Positions 37,331 to 50,181 of a stretch of 64,000 bases of DNA are shown in pieces. The notes under the pieces were generated by a model. The model did not search any database. It saw only the letters and a program-made list of their open reading frames with translations, and was not told where the DNA came from. Within the stretch, counting starts at the first letter, position 1. Each line of letters opens with the position of its first letter. Source of the stretch: Nymphaea colorata. Taxonomy: Eukaryota > Streptophyta > Magnoliopsida > Nymphaeales > Nymphaeaceae. The position numbers were made by a program, and so were the translations under genes. The stretch is taken from positions 21,538,854 through 21,602,853 of the forward strand of contig NC_045143.1 in NCBI RefSeq assembly GCF_008831285.2, given 5' to 3'.

Positions 37331-40300
37331 AACTTGTTGCATGGTGGGAACCTAGACCTGGCTAGCGATTGCTACGCCCGAGAATAGATCCCAAGTCTAG
37401 AATCAACTCGCGGGAGCCTAAAGTCCAAACTTAATCAAATTATATTTACAAATTATATCCCCACTAGACAGCAACCCCAACTTAATAGTACCCTAGGTAA
37501 AAGATACAAGTGTGTTTTCCCAGACCCATGGTTTAAATTATACTACAACACTAAGGGGATCAAGGCTTGTACAAACGTGAGCGATACAAATTTAACTCTC
37601 ACAACTCACTCAACATTCATTCACAAACCATTCCTCCATAGAACGGCCAAACCATGCCCTTTCCCTTTGGTGGTCTGGCTATCAGGAGCCGTGTCTTGGC
37701 AAGGTGCCTTGGAGGGACTACCGATAGTAACAATTGTCTAGAGCCTGGTTTAGAAAAGAATTACACTTATAACCCCGTTCTATAGGAAGTTGAGAAGTTA
37801 CCTAGCCGATGAGAGATCGACTTAAACAGCAATAGATCCGAGAGAAAGCCGGTGGCAAAGCCACTCTCAGATATCTCTCAGCAAGGAGGCTAGGCCCGCC
37901 CGGCCTAGGATGGCTTGTGGACTGGTGGAAGCTGGCTGAGAGAGATGGAGTGTCCCGGCAATGGAAGGGGATGGCACTGGGGCTGCCTGCTACACCTGAT
38001 GGATGGAGTGTGGTTGCTGCAGGCCTCGGACGGCCAAGAGAGATAGCAACGTGATGGAGGAGTGCCCGGATGGAGGCAGGGGCTCGGCCCGCCTGGCTGA
38101 AGTCGCCTTGGTGCTTATGACTATGTTCGGTGGAAGGGTGCAACAATGGAGGCTGCAAGAAGAGGTTGTCTGATGAAGTGGTGGTGGTGAACTGAGATGC
38201 ACACGACCAATCCTTGGAGAGGGAACCTAACTAGTTTGACTCCAAGGAGACAAGCCGATCTCTGAACAAGGAGGTGAGCTTGGTATAGGTTTAGGTAGGC
38301 TCGGTTTAGGTGAAGCAGGTTAGGTCTAGTTGAAAGTGGTTCGGTAGTGGAGTGGGCTTGGTCTAGACGTGAGATGGAGGTTAATTGCTAAGAGGGTCGG
38401 TTATGACTTAGAGATAGGTGAAGGGTTGTGCGAGAGAGGGTGGAGAGTTACACGAGAGAAGATGACACTAATGATTAGGATCAGTTAGGCTAAGGGGTTT
38501 AAGTCAAGAGACATGCGAGGGGAGTGGTTCACTAATGATGGGTGAAGGCTAGTAATGACGAGGAGGAGGAGTTAGCATGAGGTGGAGGTTGATTGAGGCT
38601 TATCTGAAGTGGAAATGGTTGGTTATGAGAGGTGAAGAGGCTAAGAGGTTTGAGAAGGGTCTCCCTACCTTAAGTCCTCAATGATGGCTGATGATGGTGT
38701 GAGTGGAGGTGAATGGCTGAAGAGATACACGGTGGAGGGATTTGTAACTCTAGTCTTTTAAGATGGGGAGCTCAAGAGGAGGCTGCGACGTGTAACGGTC
38801 GCAGCCTGCACCCTCTCCTTAACTTGATTTAGTGCCCACATGATGGGAATACCCTTGCCAATTAATTCGAACTCTAGTAATGAATCAAACTGACCATGGG
38901 CAAATCAAGAATCCACTGAAATGATTGGGCTGGACCAAAAACTCATCGGAAAAGTAACAGCGATTGGTTGCACCGGCGGTAGCACACAGATTTCCGACTG
39001 GGAGAGAGTTCTTCACGATGGCTGGTCGGATTCGCCTGAAACTTGGTGGGGATGTTGCTAAGATCTGGGCTATTATGCTGGGGTGAACGAGAGAGTGAAA
39101 TTCGCACTTGGTTGCTTCAGATTTTGCCTGCAACTTTCACCCAGGCACCGCTTGCTTTCTGCAAAGCCGAGTGAGCGATGTGGTTGAACAAGGGTCGGCT
39201 ATAGCAGAAAATCCATATCCTTTCTAGACAGCAATTCTCGAATTGATGTGGAGTGACTTGCTGCTGCCATGGACAGAATTCTCAGGTTGATTCACCATCG
39301 AATTGACAGAAATCTGACTGGCCTTCTACCAATGGATTCCGATGAACCTTCGGATTCTCACCTTGACAAGCAGTCCGATAGACTAGGCTGCGATCTACCT
39401 TTGCGGCATCTCTTTCTCTGATTTTGACAGATATTAAAAAGTTTACTAGGGCCGATCTTAACCTATCTTAAGCTCTGCTCGAAATGGAAGGTACTGGCAG
39501 ATGAATTCGGTTCCTCCCTTAATCTCTTGCAGCTGGAGTCGTTGCTTTATTACTAGTCGACTAGAGCCACGAGTCGATTTCCATCAAGCCTTCCCGAGAT
39601 AGTTCTCCTGCCTCTAACTTCTTTTGGGGATGAAGAAGTTGCACCATGAGAAGATAGCAGTTCGGTCGGGGAATTTGTGCCTAGGATGAAGGCGCTCTAA
39701 GAGGATTTTCGGTGGTCTCAAAGGTCGTCTCCAAACCTGTGTTGCTTCGACCAGAGCCACGGGTTGGAGCTTGGGATTCCAGTCACCGGCGGTATGACAA
39801 TGAGAGGAAGGGAGAGGCGAGAGCAAATTCACACGAAAAACTTAACTTCTAATTCTTGATTGCATACTGAAAAAAGACTTACAAAAGAGTTTAAGTACTT
39901 GAAATAAAACCGGTTCTAGCACATGAACCAAGACAGTTGCTGAAATAAAGGACTCGACTATAAGCAAATGCATGAAAGGGAAGTCGAGACAAGATGTCTC
40001 AGAAGTTCAGTGAGTTTGGCTTATCTCTCGCCGGTTCAGCCATATAACCTGCCAAAGTTTAGCCTTAGCCTTGCCATGCATGGACCGGGTCAGGACTACA
40101 CTCAGGGTTCGAACTCGCTATAACCAGATCTAGGTCTAGTTCCCGTGCCTGCTCAGCCTTGAAGTATTCAGCCTGCTGCCCACACTCCGCTGATGATGCT
40201 CCGCCCACACCGCCCGCTGCATCAACTTCAAATTCTGCGTTAGCCTCCTTTAGCCCATCTATGCTTTCCATTATGCTGGCCCCAAACCTGGCCGAAGGCA

Positions 40301-40380
40301 CTCGGCTCTCTTGGCCGTGCTGGCCCTGGTTCCTGGCCTCCCTGTAGGAAGGTCTGCATCATTGCACTTGCCACCATTTG
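37330..40380 (-). mobile_element. LTR-retroelement-like block within the subtilase interval
   Basis: The block is richer in GC than its flanks. It resembles the 55.4-58.3 kb LTR in style: a long, mostly non-coding sequence with minus-strand TATA-like ATATAA (40042-40047), preceded by a tRNA-like B-box (GTTCGAACCCTGAG near 40105) and, upstream of that, a short open frame (40301-40065). I could not define TG...CA ends, a target-site duplication, gag, protease or RT. It may be a solo LTR plus a gag leader, or another element of the same broad type. The assignment is by analogy. Confidence 0.4.
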
Positions 40381-40384
40381 TGGC

Positions 40385-40482
40385 CCAGAGGCGTAACACC
40401 TAGAACATGAGACTCAAACCTAGATCTTTTGAGTGTAAACCACCAAGCTACCTAGTTAAACTATGCCCCTTGAAGCATTTAT
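40385..40482 (-). repeat. tRNA-like (SINE-head-like) sequence
   Basis: The minus strand reads GGGGCATAGTTTAACTAGG, then TAGCTTGGTGG (fits a pol III A-box), and 31 bases later GGTTTGAGTCTC (fits a B-box GGTTCGANTCC with changes). The order and spacing resemble a tRNA or a tRNA-derived SINE. A clean cloverleaf and anticodon are not apparent and I see no oligo(A) tail, so I call it a tRNA-like remnant and not a tRNA gene. Confidence 0.4.
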
Positions 40483-40799
40483 TGCACAGTCAAATGCTGG
40501 TGAAAGCTATGTGGCACCACCACAAGTGCGACAAAAGGTTGTGCACTTTAATTTCATATGTTCTTTGAAGGTTGTCCAAGCGCCTTCCCCTGTGTTTGAA
40601 TGGCAAGAGTATGTCTGAGACAAAAGGTCCGAGTCATGCGTTCTTCTCCATCATTCAGGCGTATAGCTCGACATACTTAACAGATTGAGCCTTCTCTAAA
40701 TGAATAATTTTCTAAAGGGACTTGGAGAATTCAAATGGAGTATGGGAAACAAGCAGCGACACGTTCAAAATCATTCTGGTTAAGAGAAACAAATAATTT

Positions 40800-41732
40800 T
40801 CTCCGGATCAGGATTCACCTGTATCGATCATTCTGATTATTATGTCCCCATTGACCTGTGACATCGCAAGCTTTGCCTCCAGCTCACCGAACACAACTTG
40901 CAAGAATTCTCATGGACATGTCGTATGTGGTCTAAGAACTGGGTGAGGGAAAACCAATAGGATTATGGGATTTTCTGCCAAACATGAAATAGTGTGTCAG
41001 GTTATCTTCAGTTACAGATTCCGGAAATCCCCTGAGGACCAAGAAAAATAATTTACTGGACAATGTGTCCGCCTCTTTCGTTGTGAGCATGGTAGCAAAT
41101 CCTCATAGGCAGTGCTTATACACATGAATTAATGACACCCGCGCACTGCCCTCACTGTACAATAAAATCATAGATTAAGTGATTCCTTTCTGAAGTTAAT
41201 GAAACAAGTACAAGCGACTTTCTTGCCATGGAATAACGGATGACAATAACTTCAGGTGGTTTGCATCCTCATAATTTTCTCCTTCAACTTCGTTGCTGCT
41301 ACTCAATGTACTTCCCATGTATACAACATGTGCCTAGCTAGGAGATACACCCAATAAGCTAAAGGTTGGATACCAAAATGTCTACAATTTCTTTGGAAAA
41401 GAAAAATAGAATGTAGTAAGAAAGCAATCTAATTCTCGGTAAACTCTTAAATTCATGGAAAAACTGGACTCAAAATTCATTTGGTTTTGGAAATGCTCAA
41501 TTACGCCCAACAATTCTATGAAATCTATTTCGATGGTCTTTTATCACAAGAACTTTATCAATATAATTCTTGTTATTAACAGATAGTAACAACTAAGAAG
41601 AGGTCAATAAATTTTAACTACTAATCATGGAGTATCATATCAAGTATACGTACCTTTGGAGCTTTACTTGAAGCCCCATGGAGGACAGAAGCAGAGACCA
41701 GGAAGAAGAGGAGCAGCCTGGTTTCTTCCATG
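40800..41732 (-). pseudogene. Subtilisin-like protease pseudogene, N-terminal part
   Basis: Exon 1 (41732-41654) encodes a clear signal peptide, MEETRLLLFFLVSASVLHGA, and ends in frame at a GTACGT donor. Exon 2 (41333-41227) opens in phase with AHVVYMGS and NHLKLLSSVIP, the inhibitor-I9 propeptide start. Its donor reads GC instead of GT (ATG|GCAAGA). Exon 3 begins at about 41154 with EGSARVSLIHVYKHC, then a TGA (41103-41105) where RGF is expected, then GFATMLTTKEADTLS. Downstream, DIIIRMIDTGES supplies the catalytic Asp (codon 40823-40825), followed by a TGA. The next recognisable exon is at 36310, 4.5 kb away, so the two fragments form one gene whose intron was expanded by inserted elements. 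It is non-functional because of several stops and the missing C-terminus. Confidence 0.92.
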
Positions 41733-43700
41733 GGCGACATCGAGATTAATGGTGTTCTTCCTCCTCCTGGAGGCCTTATTTGTAGCTGTGATCATGTGGG
41801 AAAAGGCCAAAACGAATTTGTGTGAGCTGTATGGAGTAGAACCTTGCTGTGGCCAAGTTAGAAAATTTGACTTATTGACGCTTTAGTCCTGGGGATCTTT
41901 TCTTTTTCTTTACTTTATTTCTTTATTTTTTTCCTCATTTTATTTTTCAGGAGGATTAAGACAGTGGGCAGATATATTATTCCAACAAAGCATGCCTTGT
42001 GTTCTTCCTTTTCTTCCCCATATATATGAAAGACTTACTTGACATTATGCCATGATCTTCAACCGGCTTGAAACATTGTGTTGCACACACACACACACAT
42101 GGGACCTAGACTGGTTGAGACTGAAATAATCAGGTTTAGTTTAGTTGGGATATCAAATCAGGTTGTTACTGTTGTTGTTTTCACAGAGATTGACCCATTA
42201 GGCAACAGATAGCTAAGATAATAAAATGAATAGGAGTGTGTTTGATAAGAGGAACATTGTGTGCTTGTAAAATGTATTTCAAAAGCTTTATATTATTGTT
42301 TCAAAACACAATGTGTAATCATGTCTAATGTCTAATTGTTGACATTATGTTATGTTAACTTTTACGTCATGTATTTTAAAACGTATCCCAACAATACACA
42401 AAATTTGTGGCAATGTTGTATTGGTAATGAGGAGGAAATGTTGCAACAAGATAATAAAAGAATGTATTTTCTCTACTTAATTTATTGTGGCCGATCCGAG
42501 ACCAACCGCGTATGAGATTACCGCATTGGGAACAGAAAAAAAAGGTCTAACTCCTTTGAGGCCGACTTCCCCACTTTTTCATTTTACCATCGCCGCATGA
42601 ATTCTATTAGTGATGAGCCATTGTACTTCAAGACCTTCAAGTGGAAGGATGATGAGTCAACATGAAGGCATGTGTTCTTCACAAGACATTCACAGAGAGT
42701 TATTTAACCAAAAGTGGAAAAAAAATAACAAAAGGAAGAAAAAAAAGAAGTCCAGGCTTCATGCATCCAACTGTTTGATGCTTCTGAAGTTGGCACAAAA
42801 ACCAAAGAAAGCATCTTCCATTGGGGAAAATTGAATTTAATCAAAAGAATATTCACATTGAGCAGCAACTCTTTCTTTCGTTTAGGACAAGCAACATGTT
42901 TTTCCAATTTAAAGAAGAAGGAAAAAACAATCAAACCTGTTTCAACTGTATTGAAATAAGAGACATTAAGTGCAGCTTCCTGAAATCAGGGTGGGAAGAG
43001 GAGATGTGGGTGACAAGCAAGTGCAAATATTTGCCAGCGACAAAGAAGACTGAAATCTAGACCTTTTCCTTCTTTTGGCCTTGCCCTGCTCCTTTGGTGC
43101 CGTCACGTGCTTTATCTCCCTTTCAAATCTATGATTTTTTCTCATGATGTTGTCTTTGTAAGCTGCATGGCGGTTGGCTTCTTTCTAGAGGGCCCCATTA
43201 AATTTAACAGGTCTAGTCCTCCCATGGTTCTTCATTGCATGTAGAAAGTGTTTGATTCCCATTTTCAAAATGTTGAAAGCAAGAACACCTTGTTCGTGCA
43301 TGTTCTGAAAGACATAAGGATAAACGTTGTCATTTAAAACCACATTTTAAATAGTTCTGGTCAATAAACTGAATGATGTTTTCAAACTTTTTAGAACAGC
43401 TTTATAAATATAAAGAAAACAATATAAGGTAATGAAAAAGGTGTGAAGTTTTAGAATTAATTGGATTTTAGAAAAATAGAATAGTGCAAAATAACATTGC
43501 TATTGAATATTATAGTACAACAATTACTGCCTTGTTCATAATAGATAAAAATAGCATTTTTTTCCTCATAAACCACATCTTCTATTTCAGGAAAATCTTA
43601 CATGCAACGACATTTTATATTTTACTAAATGACAAGACAGTGGCCACTGTGTCTCAACTTTCTAACTCTTCAACTGATTTGCATATGAGCGAAAAAGACA
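41733..43700. other. Intergenic DNA, no gene recognised
   Basis: The 5' part would be the former subtilase promoter region. A short (CA)n lies at about 42085-42100. Frames at 42610-42834 and 42821-43060 are lysine-rich or low-complexity and not recognised. I looked here for further exons of the GH2 gene at 43.7-44.5 kb and found none. Confidence 0.5.
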
Positions 43701-43703
43701 AAC

Positions 43704-44508
43704 CTGGTAGCTCTTTGCAATTTACATCTTCAAATGTACTCTCATAGAACCTCACAGGTGTTCTTGTGGGGCTAGTTGCCAAGTATAATTTCCAGTAACC
43801 ACTCAATGAGTGAACAATTGGCAAGCCCTCAACCCAATAGCTAACACTCTCTAAAGAACTAGAAACAGCATCGTCATTCCCCATGTGGCTAAGTTGGAAA
43901 CTAGCACATCAACTTTGCTTCTCTTGCACCAATACTTGAGAGGTCCAGCAAACAGCAGTTGAATAACTTTGATTTTTAAAAGTATGTCAAGAATACATAG
44001 CAGAAATATATGAAGAATGCCAAATTCAACTATCTGCAATAAAAAAAAGAAAAAAGAAAAAAGATGAACCCAGTACATGTGCCATCACAAATTGAGCTTT
44101 ATACCTAAACAAGTTTAATTATACAAACTCAAATGCAAATCCCTATCTAAAGTTTTCCAAATAATCTACTAATCCTGAAAAGCAACATAAGATCATAATT
44201 CAGTACACAACAACAAGTAACCAAATCTAAACAACAAAAAAATGTGCATAGACAATCACTCGCACACACAAGATGCTTAGTCGATCCTCATCCAACTCCA
44301 AGGCCACGAGGCAATTCAGCAACATGCAAAGATCGTTTGAGCAAGTGTCTCATCAAGAACAAAAATGTGACTCACCTTCGACCATGTCATGGCACTGCAG
44401 CAGCACATGAGCATCGTGCTTCTGCCACTTGACGATCGCCTGATCTTCCCAAACCCTATTGCCACTCCAAATCATGAAGACAACTCTGCCGGCCAGAGCA
44501 GGCGTCAT
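43704..44508 (-). pseudogene. GH2 beta-galactosidase-type pseudogene, first two exons
   Basis: Plants have a large family-2 glycoside hydrolase related to bacterial LacZ. Exon 1 (44508-44376) starts at an ATG followed by NRVWEDQAIVKWQKHDAHV and QCHDMVE, ending at an intact GTGAGT donor; this is the family's characteristic N-terminus. Exon 2 (about 43960-43704) reads LKYWCKRSKVDVLVSN, then NDDAVSSSLESVSYW, then VHSLSGYWKLYLA, ending KELP at a GT donor. Two lesions are visible. The bases before exon 2 are TG instead of AG at the 3' splice site, and two extra G bases (TGGGGAATGAC where TGGAATGAC fits) shift the frame near 43884. The catalytic (alpha/beta)8 domain is not found in the window. Confidence 0.88.
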
Positions 44509-44509
44509 C

Positions 44510-47500
44510 TTGCCAGAGAATGGGGAAAGCACTTGGACGAGACCATCTCAATTCCAAGAAGTCGCACTACAATCTTATACTCCAAAGAGTGATGTGTGAC
44601 CCCTTCGGATCAAAATCTTTTCAATATTCACTATAATGGGCAATATTGTATGGACTTGCTTAAGAAGTCACTAAAATAGAGGAAAAAGAAAGCTGACCAA
44701 TTTAAGGAACAAAAGAATAAATGGCCATCAGAAGGATGAGCAAGCATAAAGAGAAACCAAAGATTTGCACAAAATAGTAAGTCCAAAATCTTTTTCCACT
44801 TGGTTTGAAATGTAAACACTTCAAATTGCAAATGAGGATCATAAAACTCCATGGTCCAATGCAGCCACCGATGTTTCATCTTTGAAGGCTCGTTGACTAT
44901 GTATCACTTCAGATGGATGACCATAGTGATGCACTGCTTGTTCTCTCCTTCCATATTTTTCTATCTGCAACATAGTACTCAAAATGCAGTTAAATATCAG
45001 GCACCTCAATCTTCAAAATTGCCAAATCGCTTGGAGTCCAAGATTTGCTAACAACCCAAGATGCTGATAATGCTGACACAAGGTGTTGAATTGTCAATCC
45101 TATTGATTGTTCAACTATTTGCAGAAAATAATAATACATCCTAATAAAAAATTCTCTTCAACATGCATGCTTGAAACAAGACATGAAAGGGGTGACAACA
45201 TCATCACAGAATCGAAGTCTTGCCAGACCTCCACGCACCTTTGCTTCACCCCAATTCATGCATGGATGCATGGTTTTCTGCATGATATCATCATTATGTC
45301 ACATAAATACTGATTAATGGCTCATGTTGGCTTGTAGATGAACTTTCAACTTCAAAAATGGCACTATACATTGATGCATAGGAAGAGGTGATAAAAATGC
45401 CCCTAATCCCTTTCTTCACAACCCCCTTCAATTGGCTACCAATTTTAATGAGAAAATACAATGCATGCAGAATCAGGGATCAAATCTTTATAGATAATCC
45501 TATTGCCTCCTTGTTATACTGCACCATTAATAATTATGAAGACAGGTAGAGTCTCCTCCACAAAAAAGCATATTCAAGTGTCCTAGGCACTCAAAAGAGA
45601 AAGGGGCTAGCCTTTTCAATAAATAAGAGGCTTGAAGTGAGAAACAAAACAAAGTGAAGATACCGATGTAGAAGGAGTAGTAGCAAATATAGATGACTAT
45701 GCAACTCAAGTGTACACATGCATCCTTATATACCTAGGTATAGCCATGACATGTGCAACTAACATACATGCATTTAAATAGAATCACAAGCTCAATGAAG
45801 AGAACACACGACAGTTAACAATCAAACTACAACTACTTTAACTAGGACTCAAACAAGCATGGCATTCTGAACCACGAGCACTACTCTAAACCACGTCCCC
45901 ATTATACTAAACTACAACTAAGAAGGTAAGAAAAAATTTCAATTTTAAATCAAACTTTCACGCATCTCGAACTAGATCAAAACATCAAGAAAAATCAATT
46001 TAAAATATGTTCTTCACAAGAAAAAACAAAAATTTCATAACGACAACCAAATGGATTCATGTGGACTAAGAGAAACTCAATTGGCTGTACAAAAAATGAT
46101 GAAGGATATGCACAAGGGATTTTCAAGCCCTTCGCTCGCTCCCTCTCTCTCTCTCTCTCATGTATAAGCCCCGACTTAATCTCTCTCTCTTATATATGTA
46201 AGCCGATGTTAAATATGCCAACATATATAACAGTCAAGAAGAATACTTTTGTGTATATAGACAACGTAGCGTGTTAAGTTCTAAACTATTTCATTGCATT
46301 TATGAAGTGCCTGTGCATTTCATTTTGTTGCTTTGTTATTAGTTTGAGCCTTCCCCAACTTCTACGATAATATAAGCAATTGTGTGACTGGGTCCACAGG
46401 GATTGGATTCTTCTAGAGATAAGTTGGATAAGGAAATATGTATGTGGAAATTTACATGTGAAGGAGCCAATGGGAAGTTTTGTGTTTGCTCCTCCCTTTT
46501 GAAAGATGAACCATGAGTCCCTTTTTACGATCTGAAGTTTTTTCTTTTATTGTCTCTTATAGTCACTTTCGTCCTAAAATTAATTGATTTTCTGCAGATC
46601 AAGTAGTTCCCTGTGCCGTGTTTCACTTTCACCTTCTTAATTTATTTTTGTTTTTTTTAAACATTTCAATTGGAGATTGGCCTCAGGTAAGTTCATTGAT
46701 GTATTATACTTGGATTTATGTTGATGCTAGCTTCTAACTAGTTTAACAAGACAGGCTAATGTTGAATTGAGATGGATATTTCTCTTTAAATGAAGTTTCT
46801 TAATAATAAGTGAATGTGAATGTTTTATTTCAGTGTTTTATAGCATGAGATGGCTCATTCACTAAGCCATTATCTGCGCTGAAACTTTAACTATGCAAAT
46901 GGGAAACCGACGTTTGAGAACTTGTGAGTTCTGAATTTTGATATTCTAATTGAAGGAATCATGCTTCTCTCATGAGCTTCAGTTTTTTGAAAATCTAGTT
47001 TTTCGGTTATATAACCTACACCACTTTTTGAAGGCTTTTTTTATTCATTTTCTTCAATCTTTTAGGGTTTTGGAATGTCCACTTTGTAACATCTGTTTGT
47101 GCATTGGCTTCTTTTTTCAATTTCTATTCCGGATGATTTTTTCTCTTATCATGGTTTCAGAAAGAATTGCCTAATTAATAGATATTCATGAATAGAAAAA
47201 ATTTTCCCAACTGCTCTATATTTTTGGTAGCTCATCTTAATGGAGTTTTTATCGATTGACATTTTGAGTACCATTTGTCATTGTCATGTATGCCTAGGCA
47301 GGTATAGCAGGAAAATTCATAGCAGAAAAAGTGCAACCTCAGATATGGGTGTGACAGAATGTATATATATATCTGTATATCTGCATATAAAGAGAAAGAC
47401 TTGTGATTTCTGAATTTCCTCAGAAGCATTTGAAGAAAGTGCTTCATGGTCTAGATTTTCTTGTCATGGTTGATGGGTTTGAACTTTTTAAACGAGTGTT

Positions 47501-49359
47501 CTTTTCAGAAAAAAATACATTAGCAGAGCTATTTTATCTAACCATTTTCATGCATAGCTTTCACATGCCTATTTCATTTACGTGCCACTTGAAAGTTTAA
47601 CCTAGATCTCTGCATTGCAATCTGCAAACAAATAATCACTGGCTTTTTTTTTTCCTGTTAGTACAGATTAGTTGCCAAGCATGTAGTAGTTGCTATTTTT
47701 CCTAAGCTTGTTTAGCATACATCCCATTTGAGAATGAACTGGCACCTTTCTTTGAGAAGTTTTTTATTTTCATGCATCATGTCTGTAGTAGTAGACCAAG
47801 GAAGTTGAAAATTCTTGCTCAATGATGTTTTGAGTTATGACAGCAGTTGGAGTGATTGTTGCACTGAAATTATGACAGAATTCTAAATTTTCCACAGAAA
47901 TGGAACTGCCTAAAGAAAAAGGAACTCAATCAGATGAATATGAATGAGTTGACAAATAATTTTTTTGAAGTTGATATTTATTCACTCAAATTGTTTAGTT
48001 TAGGATCATTTGTTTACTCTTCTAGTATTTACAAGTATTAAAAAGCCTATTCAGAATTGTTGTCTCTAATTCTTCATTCTTAGTTGCTAAGATGTATCCC
48101 ATATGGTATCTATTATGAAACTGATACTGATACTTTATGGAGATCTGTTCTTTTCTTGAGACAGCTGATCGAAATGTGTGTGTGCAGGATTAGACACGTA
48201 TATGGTGTGTGCAAGATTAGACACCTAGATGGCAAATGCCTTTGTTCCTATTTCTTTGATTAGGCCCCACTTTACGTACTGGGAGAAATTGTGTCGGCAA
48301 ATGTTATTTATTCAATTTAATTAGTAGATATTTTTATCATGGTCTGTTTAGTGGGACACTATTGTAGATTAGTTACAGTGAAACTTTTATGTGTTTCTTT
48401 AAGAGTTGAAAAATGAAACTGGTTAGATTTGACGAAAGTGAAAACCTCATTGTAGAAACTCATATATTTCTAATCTAAAGCATGTTTTCTTATGATTAAG
48501 TAAGAGGAAACACAAACTTACAGGCTTTGTTTGGATAAAAAAAGCATCACTGCTTGGGCATTTTGAGAGACCTGATGTGAGGCCAAATGAAAAGCTGTAT
48601 ATAGTAATATCTCCTTGCATGCATGCGGAGACTTTTTTTGTCTTTTTTTGAAAATGCTACATTTGCGCCCGCACTCAGACAACACTTTTTCCCATGTGTT
48701 TTATTCCCTTTTGCATTTCCTGTCTGATAAGCTAAAAACAAGAAGATGATCTTTTTGTCTCATTTCCTGAGTTTTCCATATCATATTTCATTACGACTGC
48801 TTCATGACATTAAGTGAATGGAACATATAAATAAAATGAGATTTTTCACTGGGAGTTCAAAGATTCATAAAATGATCCTGAATGAAAGAGGGAAAAAAAT
48901 ATAAACAACATGTATAAACTAGATCACTATTTTATTTAATTCATGAGATTATGCTTACTTGATCATCCATAACATTTACATAATATGAAAATCTGGAGTT
49001 ATTTCATTTCAAATGTTATTTCCTTGTATTGTTGCTATTAAGATGCTCAAGCTTGGGCCTTCAATGCCAATGGTCACCTATTCTCAAGTTGGTTGCTAAA
49101 TACTTTTATCTGTTTAATTATATTTGGGCCTGCCTATTGTACTTAGGTTTTATTCTCCTATCTTCTCCTAGCTCTGAATATTGCTTAGATTTTTTTATAT
49201 AATTCTGATTATCTTGCATTTGCGGTTAGGACTTATGGCCTAATTTTGCTGATGCCTGGTTAAATTTGTCATGAGAAAGAAATTACTATTTTTGCGTTGG
49301 TAAAGGAATTAACATGAATATCAAATGAGGCATTGAAACAGGACTACAAAAACGGAAAA
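44510..49359. other. Long AT-rich interval, no gene recognised
   Basis: Numerous short frames exist but none has a domain I can name. A CT run occurs at about 46139-46160. The base composition (T-rich plus strand from 46.3 kb on, polypyrimidine stretches followed by AG) would fit introns of a plus-strand gene, but I cannot place exons with confidence. Confidence 0.4.
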
Positions 49360-49459
49360 NNNNNNNNNNNNNNNNNNNNNNNNNNNNNNNNNNNNNNNNN
49401 NNNNNNNNNNNNNNNNNNNNNNNNNNNNNNNNNNNNNNNNNNNNNNNNNNNNNNNNNNN
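49360..49459. other. Assembly gap of exactly 100 N
   Basis: A run of 100 undetermined bases, a conventional placeholder for a gap of unknown size. Spacing across it should not be trusted. Confidence 0.99.
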
Positions 49460-50180
49460 GATTCTTCTGATAAATATAATCTGGTCAAATTCATGGGTGT
49501 GTGTAACATTCTGATAGAGTCTTTGAATTGCAAATCATACATTGTTATGATACAATCATGTGTTTGCTAACATGGAAGCCTACATTCTAAAAATATGTGA
49601 ATCTATTTTGTTCATATTGTTCGTATCGAACTCGCTTATAATACAATCATGTGTTAATCTACATTTTAAAAATATGCCAAGGCCTGTCTCTAGAGTGGTA
49701 GAAAAGTTTTGTTTTCTCAGTTATTTTAGCAGGGAGAAGAATCTGAACTACTGGTTGGTTTGAAGAATGGAGGTAATTGTGCTTAAATTACTCTTTGCCT
49801 ACTGTCATACTCTTTTGACTTTGGTTTTATTCCTCTTTCAATTTCTTGTTTCTTTCTTTTCTTTTCATAGTGATTATTGTTATTTTGCACAGCTTATTGC
49901 TGAGGCAACTTTGGAGGTTCATGCCATAAGTTCCACTGTCCATTTCTCCTTTGATCATAAATTATTGTGCAGAATCTAGCACTTCAAGCAAAAAAAAAAA
50001 TGTTCTACAATGATATAATTGAAGTTGTTGAATCTGGTGGATTTCTTAGTGTGCAATTTCTGGTCACTACTATTTATTCTTGTTTAGGTGGTAAACATGA
50101 TGGATGGAAAAGTGGATGACTTGAAGCTTCTTTCGATCATATTTAATGCAAGCTTTCTATAATGGGCATATTGAAGGAAA
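49460..50180 (+). other. Possible decayed exons of an unrecognised plus-strand gene
   Basis: Two stretches look exon-like because each follows a polypyrimidine-AG: about 49891 (LIAEATLEVHA) and about 50090 (VVNMMDGKVDDLKLLSII). They are followed at 50182 by the duplicated exon-bearing repeat. I do not recognise the protein family and cannot show they are spliced together. Confidence 0.25.
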
Positions 50181-50181
50181 A

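Noticed and set aside
37802-39832. Several 70-118 codon minus-strand frames as genes
   Set aside because: They overlap in different frames, are rich in Ser/Pro/His from GC-rich non-coding LTR-like sequence and show no domain.
40385-40482. A functional tRNA gene on the minus strand
   Set aside because: A- and B-box-like words are present, but I could not pair a full cloverleaf or assign an anticodon.
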